Below, piece after piece: positions 45,262 through 53,909 of a stretch of 57,813 nt of DNA. The stretch is from NCBI RefSeq assembly GCF_018156225.1, contig NZ_JAGTAR010000035.1, positions 1 through 57,813 of the forward strand. The letters are read 5' to 3'. Numbering within the stretch: position 1 is the first letter of the stretch; the number at the start of each line of letters is the position of its first letter. This DNA is from Carboxylicivirga sediminis. Its GTDB lineage: Bacteria; Bacteroidota; Bacteroidia; Bacteroidales; Marinilabiliaceae. Under the pieces are notes generated by a model. It was not told the DNA's origin, did no database searches, and worked only from the letters and a program-made list of their open reading frames with translations. Both the position numbers and the translations under genes were made by a program.

Positions 45262-46221
45262 TTATTCAATAATCTTCAGGTTATCGAGGCAGAAATACAT
45301 GGGCAGATCAAATGTTTCATCGGCATCGCGGGATGAGCTGAGCTCAAACACCAATTGATGAATGGCCCCAAGTGATGTCAAATCTACTTGTTCCCATTCA
45401 GAAACCAGGTATTTATCGGCTGTTAATTCAGGACGATAATCAGCCAGGAGAAATTCAACAGGTCCGGATATCTTCGCGCCATTTTGGTCTAATCCACTAA
45501 TGCTTAATAAGTAATAGTCTTTGCCTTCTTTCTTATTAAATCCTGATTGCATTGTAAGATAGCTGCGCGTAGCATTGTTTACTTCAATGCTTCTGACTAC
45601 ATGAGCATTTCCATCGTTAAATGTAACGGGGAATGATTTATCTGCTTGTTGCTTATAAACCATAAAGATGTCTGAGTCATCGGCCCCTGAGCTGGCATAT
45701 ACGCTAAACTCATTCTTTTCGGAAGCATCTGTTTTATTGGTATTATCACTTAGCGCAAAACCGCCCCAATCAGCAGGTGACGCTGCATCGTAGTCACAGC
45801 TATAGTGTATGTATTTAAACTGGTGGAAGCCTTCTTCGGGCTGATTGAAGTAGCCATCATCATTTAAGTTATCAAACTCTTCAAAACTGTTTATGTCCAA
45901 TGAGTTTACGCTTATATCCATAGCATCTTCGCCGTAGGGCGTAAAAACCGTAAATTTAAGCAGATAGGTACCCAGTGGCCTGTTCTCAAAAGTGTATATT
46001 TTTTCATTGTCTATGGCCAGATCATTTTCGGACCATGTGTACTCCGAATCAATGTCATAGGTTATTTTGGGTTCGATATACTCTACGCTATCGGTATCAA
46101 AATCGAAGCCGCCGTCAGGTATCTGCAGGAATATTTCCGGTGCAGGTATCACCTTCTCATTGTTCTGACAGGCTGATAATGTAATGATTGATAGAAGAAT
46201 CCAATATAGGTACTTGTACAT
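45262..46221 (-). CDS. DUF4465 lipoprotein
   Basis: A 319-residue envelope lipoprotein; lipobox LSACQ with Cys18. A PKD-like domain (about 25-105, ITYDIDSEYTWSENDLAI, PLGTYLLKFTVFTPYGED) comes first. The C-terminal 200 residues match DUF4465: ADWGGFALSDNTNKTD, then NEFSVYASSGADDSD, YLVSEWEQVDLTSLGAI and a final FCLDNLKI strand. DUF4465 is common in Bacteroidota surface proteins, often near nutrient receptors; its function is unknown. It is the last gene of a tight five-gene operon and starts one base from the thioredoxin-fold gene's stop. Confidence 0.8.
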   Translation of the reverse strand: MYKYLYWILLSIITLSACQNNEKVIPAPEIFLQIPDGGFDFDTDSVEYIEPKITYDIDSEYTWSENDLAIDNEKIYTFENRPLGTYLLKFTVFTPYGEDAMDISVNSLDINSFEEFDNLNDDGYFNQPEEGFHQFKYIHYSCDYDAASPADWGGFALSDNTNKTDASEKNEFSVYASSGADDSDIFMVYKQQADKSFPVTFNDGNAHVVRSIEVNNATRSYLTMQSGFNKKEGKDYYLLSISGLDQNGAKISGPVEFLLADYRPELTADKYLVSEWEQVDLTSLGAIHQLVFELSSSRDADETFDLPMYFCLDNLKIIE

Positions 46222-46222
46222 G

Positions 46223-47632
46223 CTATTTCAATTTAAAATGGTGGTCCAGAAAACCGGGTATTTGCTCACTGCCAATGCGTTTGGCAAGAATTTTTTTATC
46301 CTTATCAAGGATGTAGATGACAGGTGTGCTGTAAATGTCGTAATTATTTCTGAAATTACTTCTGTTGTATGGATCATAGAGGTGAATCCATTCGTGTAAT
46401 TGATGTTCGTTGATAAAGTTTACCCATGGTTCTTTATCCCACTGGGTGTAAACGGCTACTATTTTTATATCCTGGTTGGCATATTTTTTCCAGACTTCTT
46501 CATAGAGCTTTGGTATTTCTTTTTCGCAATGGCCACACTCGGGCTCCCAAAATACCAGTATGGTAATATCGGCACGTATCTCACTCAAACGATAAAACTC
46601 ATCGGTATTGGACTGCATCTTAAAGTCAGCGGCTGTGTGACCAAGTATATTTGGTTTAATCTTATCAACCCGTTCTTGTAGATTCTTCAGAAACTCCTCA
46701 TCTACCCAGTCAGCCCTGCCATTTAGGTAATAGGCTTCTCCCAGCGAAACCAAAACAGCATCCATCCCCATTATTTTACTTTCGTTAGCCCGGTTAAATA
46801 GGTGCTGAATCAGGTATTTCTCCATGTCGTAGTTGCTGTTAGCCATGGCAATTACGCGGTGAGATTCTTTAATAATTGTATCGGGTAGTTGCAGCAGCAC
46901 ATTGTCAAAATAGTTTTCGAGCTTATTGGTGAAAAACGGGGTGCGTAAGATGCGCGGATCATCCATTTGCATATTGTCGAAATAGTGTGCTTTATAATAG
47001 TCGTAGCGCATGCGTTGAACCACCGAATCAGGATTAGAACTTCCATTTGGAGCTGTCATCTGAGGTACTTCAATTTCCTGAGTAGCTTTTAAAAAGATAC
47101 TCAAAAAGCTGTTGGGGTGCTGGCTGGTTATTTCCTCATATTTTGCTTTCACATCAGCCGACAGGGCGTTAATTTGCTTTTGTAGCTTTGCTTTGGTGGC
47201 GGCGTCGGGGTTAGCTTTCAACTGCTCTTGCACAGGGGCAGCCTCCTTTTGTTTAGTCACCAGGTATTGCTGGTAATTTAAAAAATCGGCACTTTCAGCG
47301 CTTCCCTCAATGGTCATGTGATTCAACAAGTTGCTTTTTGCAGTGTTGACCTTAAATTGCTGTTCTTTACCAATAAGCAAGTCAAAATAGGTTCTGTCTT
47401 CAAGATAAACTATATACAGTCCTTCCTCGAGCTTCTCATCGCCTTTAAAAAGGTAGTTTCCTTTCGGGCTGATGTATGCTGTATCCTTTACAAGCATCTT
47501 TTTATTAAAGTAATAACCCAGTATTAAAGTAGAGTCGCTATAGTTATCAATGCTAACAGTAATGCTGTGAGTTTGGGCAACTGTTAAGCTATAATAGATT
47601 AGGTAAAGTGTTAAGGATATTATATTTTTCAT
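46223..47632 (-). CDS. Thioredoxin-fold protein of the TlpA/DUF4369-DUF5106 type
   Basis: A 469-residue exported protein. The signal peptide is at about 1-19 (ending TVAQ). The N-terminal part resembles DUF4369 (SDSTLILGYYFNKK, GNYLFKGDEKLEEGLYIVYL), and the central helical part resembles DUF5106. The C-terminal domain (about 335-469) is a TlpA-like thioredoxin fold with redox-active Cys366 and Cys369 in EPECGHCEKE, and the cis-Pro near IYSTPVIYILD. It probably acts as a periplasmic thiol:disulfide oxidoreductase. Its partner is unknown; the DUF4465 protein next to it is one candidate. It is separated from the glycosyltransferase stop by one base. Confidence 0.85.
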   Translation of the reverse strand: MKNIISLTLYLIYYSLTVAQTHSITVSIDNYSDSTLILGYYFNKKMLVKDTAYISPKGNYLFKGDEKLEEGLYIVYLEDRTYFDLLIGKEQQFKVNTAKSNLLNHMTIEGSAESADFLNYQQYLVTKQKEAAPVQEQLKANPDAATKAKLQKQINALSADVKAKYEEITSQHPNSFLSIFLKATQEIEVPQMTAPNGSSNPDSVVQRMRYDYYKAHYFDNMQMDDPRILRTPFFTNKLENYFDNVLLQLPDTIIKESHRVIAMANSNYDMEKYLIQHLFNRANESKIMGMDAVLVSLGEAYYLNGRADWVDEEFLKNLQERVDKIKPNILGHTAADFKMQSNTDEFYRLSEIRADITILVFWEPECGHCEKEIPKLYEEVWKKYANQDIKIVAVYTQWDKEPWVNFINEHQLHEWIHLYDPYNRSNFRNNYDIYSTPVIYILDKDKKILAKRIGSEQIPGFLDHHFKLK

Positions 47633-47633
47633 A

Positions 47634-48527
47634 TTACTGATTTATATCGTAAGTTTGTTTATAATGGAACAGATATAACATTTTATATACATCAAATATA
47701 AAAATAGAAGGATATACTTTTGATAAGAACATTGCGATCGGTCTTTCAGTTAGTTTATAACATAAATCAAGTAATTTAATAAGAATAGATGGTTGTTTGC
47801 TCTTAAGTATTTTTACAGCTTTGTGACTTTCTAGCTCTATATATTTAGTATTTTTATATATATACCATAGGTTGGATAAAGATTCTTTTGTTTTGGATAA
47901 GAAAATATCTGCAGGCTCTATGCCTTTATGTATAACTTTGTTGTTAATGGTGTAAAAAGGAATTTGCCTTCTTCTTAACAGAATTCCAAAGAGAGTATCC
48001 TCATTACCATATCCTTTTATTCTTTCATCAAACTTTATAGAGTTAAAAAGTTTTCTATCAATCACGAAGTTGGATGACAGAAAGCTTATGGAATTTTCAT
48101 TGTATCGAATTGTTGATTCCCTTTTTCTTCCGTAATTCCACCTTAACCTCAGGTTTCTATCAGGTTTCTCTTTGTCATATGCTAGCCCTCCAATTACGAG
48201 TTGATGAGATAAGCTTTTAGGTTGGCAATAATTGAATAGGTAGTTTGATGATACAATGCAATCGCTGTCAATAAAAGCAATTTTGTCGTATTTGGCATAT
48301 TCAACCAATTTATTTCTGGTTATGGAACGTCCATGATTAAACTGTTCGTAGTACCTCACAGCTTTTAAGCTAATTATGTCCTTGTTTAAATTACGGAAAT
48401 GGTTGTTTGAGCCATCATCAAGTACAATAATTTCCCCATCTAATTTTGTATCAGTAAATTGCTTACTGAGCTCCTCCACCAACTCTCTAACATCTACATT
48501 ATATACCGGGATACAAATACTCAGCAT
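47634..48527 (-). CDS. Family 2 glycosyltransferase
   Basis: A 297-residue GT-A fold glycosyltransferase, probably cytosolic. The N-terminal nucleotide-sugar region has LSICIPVYN and IIVLDDGSNN (about 1-40), and the metal-binding DxD-like motif IAFIDSDCIVSSNYL (about 90-105). A second acidic motif, IKGYGNEDTLFGILLRRR, fits the base-binding ED of GT2 enzymes. The C-terminal 60 residues are hydrophobic and aromatic. The donor and acceptor cannot be read. The base composition is visibly more AT-rich than that of its operon neighbours, suggesting a later insertion. It sits between pepP-like and thioredoxin genes with gaps of three and one bases. Confidence 0.85.
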   Translation of the reverse strand: MLSICIPVYNVDVRELVEELSKQFTDTKLDGEIIVLDDGSNNHFRNLNKDIISLKAVRYYEQFNHGRSITRNKLVEYAKYDKIAFIDSDCIVSSNYLFNYCQPKSLSHQLVIGGLAYDKEKPDRNLRLRWNYGRKRESTIRYNENSISFLSSNFVIDRKLFNSIKFDERIKGYGNEDTLFGILLRRRQIPFYTINNKVIHKGIEPADIFLSKTKESLSNLWYIYKNTKYIELESHKAVKILKSKQPSILIKLLDLCYKLTERPIAMFLSKVYPSIFIFDVYKMLYLFHYKQTYDINQ

Positions 48528-48530
48528 CTG

Positions 48531-50309
48531 TTACAAAGGCTTTGTGCTGTTCTTCAGCCATTCTTTTTCTTCGCCATCCAGAAGTGGCGAGATAAGGTCA
48601 TACACTTTCTGATGATAGTTGTTGACCCATGTTTTTTCCTGAACTGTTAATAGTTCAGTTTTAATGGCGCGGGTATCAACCGGACATAATGTCAAGGTTT
48701 CAAACTTTAGGAAGCTACCAAAGTCGGTGTTCTTATCTTTAAGTGTTAAAATCAGGTTTTCGATGCGAATACCATGCTTACCTGATTTGTATATGCCCGG
48801 TTCGTTGGATGAAATCATCCCTTCTTGTATCTCCACACCATTATCTTGCGGACGAATGCTTTGTGGACCCTCGTGCACACATAGGAAGTGACCAATGCCA
48901 TGACCGGTGCCATGCCCATAATTAATGCCGTGCTGCCACATGGCCTGACGGGCGAGTATATCGAGGTGAACACCTCTGGTGCCTGTTGGGAAAACGGCCA
49001 TATCCAGACCTATATTACCTTTCAATACCAGTGTGAAATCAGTTTTTTCTTCATCAGTGAGTGGACCCAGGGCAACGGTTCGGGTGATGTCTGTTGTGCC
49101 TTCAAGGTATTGACCTCCTGAATCGATGAGGAATAAACCCTTGGGCTGAAGCTCTGCAGCCGATTCTTCCTGAACAGCGTAATGCACGATGGCACCATTG
49201 CCGGCATATCCGCTGATGGTGTTAAATGAATCACCGTGGTAATTGGGTTGCTCTGCTCTGAAAGCACTTAGCCGGGCAGCAGCCGAATATTCTGTTATGG
49301 TTTCTTTACCAATGGTGTTATCGAGCCAGCACAGAAACTTTGTCATCGCAACACCATCTTTTACCATGGCTTTTCTGAAGTTCTCAACCTCCACTTCGTT
49401 CTTTTGCGCCTTCAGGTTGGTAACAATGCTGGTTGTTTCAATTTTAGTGCTTTGCTGCGGTAATGAGCTGTATACGGTACTATTGGTTCTGTTAGGATCT
49501 ACAATTACCTTGGCTAAAGGCGGCATGTCCTTTATAAAATTATAAAAATCATTGTAGATGAATATTTTGATATCCTCTTCCGATAGTTGCTTACCAATGC
49601 TGGAGGTTAGCTTATGAGGGTCAATAAACAGGTTAACATGGTTATGCGACACTACCAGGTAGGCATGAAATACAGGATTGAATTGCACATCCTGTCCTCT
49701 GAAGTTAAGCAACCAGGCTACCTCGTCAAGTGTTGTGATAATATAGTGTGTGCCTCCCTGCGCTTTCATTCGGCGACGTACTTCCGCTATTTTTTCGGTA
49801 CGGGACAGGCCGGTGTACTCGGTACCCAATTCAAAAATACCATCTTCAGGTATTAGGGGGCGTGCTTCCCAAATATCATCTTCCATAAATAGCTTGGCAT
49901 CCAGCCGTATGTCGGCTTTTTTCAGAAGCCTGGCCAGTGCGCGTAGCTCATTGACCGTCATGGTTTTTCCATTGACACCAACCACCGAACCGGCATTTAG
50001 CTTTTCTGTCAGCCAGTCTTTATAGTCCGGCACTCCTTCTGTACCCATTCGATATAAATCCATCCCCGAATCTTCCAGCTGTTGTTCTGCCTGGAGGAAG
50101 TAGCGAGAGTCGGTCCACAGACCTGCTTCCTCGTTGGTAACCACCACTGTTCCGGCCGAACCGGTAAAGCCCGACAGCCATTCTCTGAATTTCCAGTGTG
50201 ATGAAGGGTACTCACTTAAATGCGGATCGGCACTTGTAATAATACAGGCATCAACTCCAAGAGTAGCCATGTGATTTCTGAGTTTAAATAAGCGATCGGG
50301 CGTAGACAT
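48531..50309 (-). CDS. Aminopeptidase P (Xaa-Pro aminopeptidase), three-domain type
   Basis: Removes N-terminal residues that precede proline. The 592-residue protein has the three-domain architecture of XPNPEP1-like enzymes: two creatinase-like N-terminal domains (about 1-150 and 155-310), then the M24 catalytic domain (about 315-530). The metal ligands are visible in LIDSGGQYLEGTTDITRT (two Asp), GHGTGHGIGH (His), SNEPG (Glu) and GIRIENL (Glu). A final helical tail (about 530-592) is usual in this branch. No signal peptide is present, so it is cytosolic, although its operon neighbours are exported. It starts four bases from the stop of the DUF4097-like gene. Confidence 0.93.
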   Translation of the reverse strand: MSTPDRLFKLRNHMATLGVDACIITSADPHLSEYPSSHWKFREWLSGFTGSAGTVVVTNEEAGLWTDSRYFLQAEQQLEDSGMDLYRMGTEGVPDYKDWLTEKLNAGSVVGVNGKTMTVNELRALARLLKKADIRLDAKLFMEDDIWEARPLIPEDGIFELGTEYTGLSRTEKIAEVRRRMKAQGGTHYIITTLDEVAWLLNFRGQDVQFNPVFHAYLVVSHNHVNLFIDPHKLTSSIGKQLSEEDIKIFIYNDFYNFIKDMPPLAKVIVDPNRTNSTVYSSLPQQSTKIETTSIVTNLKAQKNEVEVENFRKAMVKDGVAMTKFLCWLDNTIGKETITEYSAAARLSAFRAEQPNYHGDSFNTISGYAGNGAIVHYAVQEESAAELQPKGLFLIDSGGQYLEGTTDITRTVALGPLTDEEKTDFTLVLKGNIGLDMAVFPTGTRGVHLDILARQAMWQHGINYGHGTGHGIGHFLCVHEGPQSIRPQDNGVEIQEGMISSNEPGIYKSGKHGIRIENLILTLKDKNTDFGSFLKFETLTLCPVDTRAIKTELLTVQEKTWVNNYHQKVYDLISPLLDGEEKEWLKNSTKPL

Positions 50310-50313
50310 GTAT

Positions 50314-51384
50314 CTAGTTTTTTATGGTTATGGATGCATCTTCATTAAATAATATCAGGTTGGCCTGTGGTGTTTCCGTTTCTCCAATTGTACCGGAAAA
50401 CGACACCGTGCCATTCTCTTTGTAGAGCAGTAAATCCTGGGGGCTGGGATGGGTAAATGAGCCATTTGTTACTGCACCATTTAAAAGGTATGTAAGTTCT
50501 GATGGGAGAGTAAGTGTGGTTTTTGCTCTCTTATTTGAAATGGTAACTTCCTTCACTGATTGATTGGCTTCAACCAGCAGCTGGCCTCGTTCCAACTCAC
50601 AAAAAAGATAGTTGGACAGGCCTTTGACTTTGCCAATAAATTGTGAACCTTTCAGACTTAAGCTATCCACCTGATTAATGGTGAGCCTGTCGGTTGAAGT
50701 TTGCAATTCCATGACAGAAACATTGGTGATGCCTGCCATGCAATAATTAGTTTTGCCCTTCAGTTTTTGCCCATTATTAATGTTAAGGGTACAATTGTTT
50801 AAATTGGCCTTTATCTCACCAAAATTATCAATCAGTCCCTCGGTAAATGCTAAGTCCAGCTGAAGCAATTTGTCCGGAGCTATTTGTGTTAATTCCAGGT
50901 TGCCATAGCTGTGTTTGAGCTTGATGGCACCGCTGATGCTGTCAATCTTTACATCACCAATAGAGTTGTTGATATCAAGGTTTAACCGGGCCGGAATTTT
51001 AATGCGGTAATTAATTGTAAAGGGGTAGTTCGAAAAGAAATCTTCCGAGAAAGTGGTTTTGAGATGGCTGGTACGGTTGTATCGCCGGTCTTCAAAAGAA
51101 ACAAGAGACAGAAACTCCTCCAGATTACTCTCATACCTTGTTTCCATGTTCACCGTAATATCTACCTGTATGGTTTCTTCTTCCCAGGATGACACATAAA
51201 CAAAGCCATGCTTGTTGGTCACTTTTAGCTCATCAATGTTTGTGGCATCAAAATCTTTTTTAACGACGTGGGTTCTTCCTGGAGCCTTTGTTATAACGGT
51301 GGAGTCATTTGCTTCGTCCTGAGCACTTAGGCTAACGAGGCCAAACAAGTTAAAGCAAAGCATATAGATGAATAGAGATCTCAT
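50314..51384 (-). CDS. DUF4097-like exported beta-helical protein
   Basis: A 356-residue exported protein with a signal peptide (about 1-22, ending SLSAQ). It is built of repeated short beta strands with Asn/Asp turns (IDELKVTNKHGFVYVSSW, LDINNSIGDVKIDSISG, IKLKHSYGNLELTQI), typical of DUF4097-like right-handed beta helices. The function is unknown; related proteins are envelope or surface adhesin-like. It is the first gene of the five-gene - strand operon with a predicted promoter at 51445-51452. Confidence 0.75.
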   Translation of the reverse strand: MRSLFIYMLCFNLFGLVSLSAQDEANDSTVITKAPGRTHVVKKDFDATNIDELKVTNKHGFVYVSSWEEETIQVDITVNMETRYESNLEEFLSLVSFEDRRYNRTSHLKTTFSEDFFSNYPFTINYRIKIPARLNLDINNSIGDVKIDSISGAIKLKHSYGNLELTQIAPDKLLQLDLAFTEGLIDNFGEIKANLNNCTLNINNGQKLKGKTNYCMAGITNVSVMELQTSTDRLTINQVDSLSLKGSQFIGKVKGLSNYLFCELERGQLLVEANQSVKEVTISNKRAKTTLTLPSELTYLLNGAVTNGSFTHPSPQDLLLYKENGTVSFSGTIGETETPQANLILFNEDASITIKN

Positions 51385-51444
51385 GTTGTTATTTTATTGT
51401 TGAAACAGCGGTGAATCCTAAAGGTTCGCACTGAACTATATTGA

Positions 51445-51452
51445 CAAAAATA
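51445..51452 (-). promoter_or_regulatory. Predicted -7 promoter element of the five-gene operon
   Basis: TATTTTTG on the - strand, an exact TAnnTTTG match 61 bases before the DUF4097-like start. The divergent receptor gene has its own motif at 51559. Confidence 0.5.
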
Positions 51453-51558
51453 AGTTAATATGATGGGGCTAAAATAAGCAAAATAGCACGGCTATAAAAA
51501 TCTGCATAGAGATTGTCGGAAAAGGCTTCTGCAAACATTATCAGGCTCTATATTATTA

Positions 51559-51566
51559 TACCTTTG
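51559..51566 (+). promoter_or_regulatory. Predicted -7 promoter element of the TonB-dependent receptor
   Basis: TACCTTTG, an exact TAnnTTTG match 28 bases before the receptor ATG. Confidence 0.55.
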
Positions 51567-51593
51567 CGGCGATTTTAATTTTAAATAGTATAA

Positions 51594-53639
51594 ATGAAAA
51601 CAAGTAATTTTTTTAAACAACAAAACCTTTGCTTTAAGCATTGGAATGGAGAAAAGTATGCCGTTTTTAACAGCATTAAGAAAGTGGTAAAAATAGGGGC
51701 TTTATGCGCAGCTTACTTTTCTATTTTTGGTTATCAGCAAACATTCGCACAAATTGATACTGCATCCATCAATAAAAAAATAAATCTGGAAGAGGTCGAG
51801 GTATCGGCTCGTCGCACAACATCGGTTTATTCCGAAGTAGGGCGTGTACTCCATGTTATTTCGCGTAAGGAGATAGAAGAACTGCCGGTTTACAGTGTGC
51901 AGGATTTACTCAGATATGCGATGAATGTGGATGTGCGTCAACGCGGCCCACTGGGAATTCAGGCAGATGTGAGTATTCGGGGAGGATCATTCGACCAGGT
52001 CATGATCCTTTTTAATGGCATCAATGTTACCGATCCACAAACCGGTCATTTAAGCCTTAACTTGCCCGTAGATATGCAAAGTATTGAACGTGTTGAAATA
52101 CTTGAGGGACCGGGAGCCCGCGTGTATGGTCCCGGTGCTTTTAGTGGTGCTATCAACTTTGTTACCGGCACTAAAACTCAGGATAATCTTACTGTTAATG
52201 TGCTTGGTGGTCAACATGGTTTGTACAATGCATCGGCCAACGCCACGGTGAAAACCGGCTTCCTCAAAAACTACATTGCTGCCAACAAAGCCTCAAGTGA
52301 TGGGTATATCAATAATACCGATTTTAAAAATCACAGCCTTTTCTATCAGGGACAGCTGGATTTCGGTAAAGAACAACTTGACTTTCAGCTGGGGTACAAC
52401 GATAAAGCTTTTGGAGCCAATGCCTTCTATACCCCAAAATACCCCAATCAATTTGAACAGAATAAAACAACTTTTGCCTCGGTAAAGCTAAGCTCTGGTG
52501 AAACTGTTAAGATATCACCCGCCCTTTACTGGCGCCGTCATCAGGACCGTTTTGAGCTATTCAGAGATAACCCGGCCAGCTGGTACACAACACATAATTA
52601 TCACCTTACCGATGTGTTTGGTGGCAGCTTCAATGCTGTTATTCCCTGGGCTTTGGGTAAAACTTCGGTAGGCGGTGAGGTGCGTAGTGAAAATGTTTGG
52701 AGTAACGTACTGGGATATGACATGAAAACGTCTGTTGATGTGCCAGGTGAGGATGCCCAGTTCACCAAATCGTTTCATCGCACCAATGTATCTACTTTTG
52801 TGGAACATGTTTATAACTATCAAAAGCTGTCAGTATCGGCAGGAGTGTTGATGAACTGGAATTCATCACTGGGTTTCGGTGTTGATTTCTTTCCGGGAGT
52901 GGATGTGAGTTACTGGCTCACCGATGCGCTTAAGGTATATGGTAGTGCCAATAAAACACTGCGCCTGCCCACTTTCACCGATTTGTTTTATGCCGGCCCA
53001 ACCAACCTGGGTAATCCGGACTTGAAGCCGGAAGAGGCACTAACCTTTGAAGGTGGACTAAAGGTGGTTAACAGCTGGTTGAGTGGACAAACAAGCCTTT
53101 ACTATCGCGAAGCCGATAACCTGATTGACTGGGGGCGCCTTGATGGCGAAGAAAAATACCAGACGCGTAATTTAGCGGAGATGAGTTCATGGGGTTTTCA
53201 GGCACAAGGAAAGGTGAATGTAAGTGAGCTGATTGGTCGCAATCCCCTTAAGAGTATTGAATTGGGGTATGCCTACATCGACCAGGATAAAAATGTGCCG
53301 GACGAGTATGAATCTGTATATGTAATGGATTACCTGAAGCACAAATTTAATGCGGCTGCCAACCTCACCATATACAAACAGCTGGGTGCCGTTATTAATG
53401 TTACTTACCAGGATAGGGAAGGGGAATACATTAGCTTTGTAGATGGCTCCTACGAGGAAGTGCCGACTGAATATGCCCCTTTCTGGCTGGCTGATTTGCG
53501 CCTGCAATGGTCGGCTCCACGCTACAAGGTATTTGTGGATGCTACCAATATATTTGACCAGCAGTATTATGATTTGGGAAATGTTGTACAGCCCGGACGC
53601 TGGGTGCGAGCCGGTGTGCAGCTGAACCTTAATCTTTAA
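51594..53639 (+). CDS. TonB-dependent outer-membrane receptor (BtuB-like)
   Basis: A 681-residue outer-membrane receptor that uses TonB energy to import a ligand, most like the BtuB/vitamin-type branch rather than SusC. The TonB box region is VEVSARR (about residues 66-72). The plug (about 80-185) has DLLRYAMNVDVRQRGP, ADVSIRGGSFDQVMILFNG and VEILEGPGARVYGPGAFSG. The barrel fills the rest, including NPDLKPEEALTFEGG and a final VRAGVQLNLNL strand. The N-terminus is unusual: about 25 residues (with GEKYAVFNSIKKVV) precede the hydrophobic signal core GALCAAYFSIFGY. No riboswitch is visible upstream. The ligand is unknown. Confidence 0.93.
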   Translation: MKTSNFFKQQNLCFKHWNGEKYAVFNSIKKVVKIGALCAAYFSIFGYQQTFAQIDTASINKKINLEEVEVSARRTTSVYSEVGRVLHVISRKEIEELPVYSVQDLLRYAMNVDVRQRGPLGIQADVSIRGGSFDQVMILFNGINVTDPQTGHLSLNLPVDMQSIERVEILEGPGARVYGPGAFSGAINFVTGTKTQDNLTVNVLGGQHGLYNASANATVKTGFLKNYIAANKASSDGYINNTDFKNHSLFYQGQLDFGKEQLDFQLGYNDKAFGANAFYTPKYPNQFEQNKTTFASVKLSSGETVKISPALYWRRHQDRFELFRDNPASWYTTHNYHLTDVFGGSFNAVIPWALGKTSVGGEVRSENVWSNVLGYDMKTSVDVPGEDAQFTKSFHRTNVSTFVEHVYNYQKLSVSAGVLMNWNSSLGFGVDFFPGVDVSYWLTDALKVYGSANKTLRLPTFTDLFYAGPTNLGNPDLKPEEALTFEGGLKVVNSWLSGQTSLYYREADNLIDWGRLDGEEKYQTRNLAEMSSWGFQAQGKVNVSELIGRNPLKSIELGYAYIDQDKNVPDEYESVYVMDYLKHKFNAAANLTIYKQLGAVINVTYQDREGEYISFVDGSYEEVPTEYAPFWLADLRLQWSAPRYKVFVDATNIFDQQYYDLGNVVQPGRWVRAGVQLNLNL

Positions 53640-53666
53640 TAGACAGTTAAAAATGAAATATAGAAG

Positions 53667-53696
53667 CCCACCCGGCCACTGGTCTGGTGGGTTTTT
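53667..53696 (+). terminator. Terminator of the TonB-dependent receptor gene
   Basis: A CCCACC/GGTGGG stem (53667-53672 with 53686-53691), extended by A-T pairs, followed by T5. Confidence 0.75.
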
Positions 53697-53721
53697 ATGT
53701 GTCCTGCCGTTGGCAGCATCG

Positions 53722-53885
53722 TTTCCGCAGGTGCGCAAGTGTTCCTGCGGACGGCAGGATGATTTCCGCAGGTGCGCAAGTGCTCCCGCTGACGGCAGGA
53801 AGGTTTCCGCGTGTGCGGAAGTGCTCCAGCTGACGGCAGGAAGGTTTCCGCAGGTGCGGAAGTGTTCCCGCTGACGGCAGGAGGG
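53722..53885. repeat. Four tandem 41-bp GC-rich repeats
   Basis: Units start at 53722, 53763, 53804 and 53845, each 41 bases, of the form TTTCCGCAGGTGCGGAAGTG... GACGGCAGGA. They differ by a few bases. The fourth holds a perfect TTCCGCA-GG-TGCGGAA palindrome; the others keep partial forms. A degenerate fragment with CTGCC/GGCAG lies just before at about 53704-53716. GC content is far above the surroundings. The array sits between the 3' ends of two converging genes. The open frames through it have no support as genes. Confidence 0.9.
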
Positions 53886-53909
53886 CTTCTCAAATGATTG
53901 AGGCGCCCG

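Noticed and set aside
53187-53738. 183-residue open frame antisense to the receptor gene
   Set aside because: It is entirely opposite the conserved barrel-coding region and shows no recognisable domain.
53722-53885. 41-bp array as a CRISPR
   Set aside because: The units abut without variable spacers, and there are no cas genes nearby.
53636-53893. Open frames through the 41-bp repeats on both strands
   Set aside because: The coding look is due to GC-rich repeats lacking stop codons; translations show no domain, and one frame overlaps the receptor terminator.
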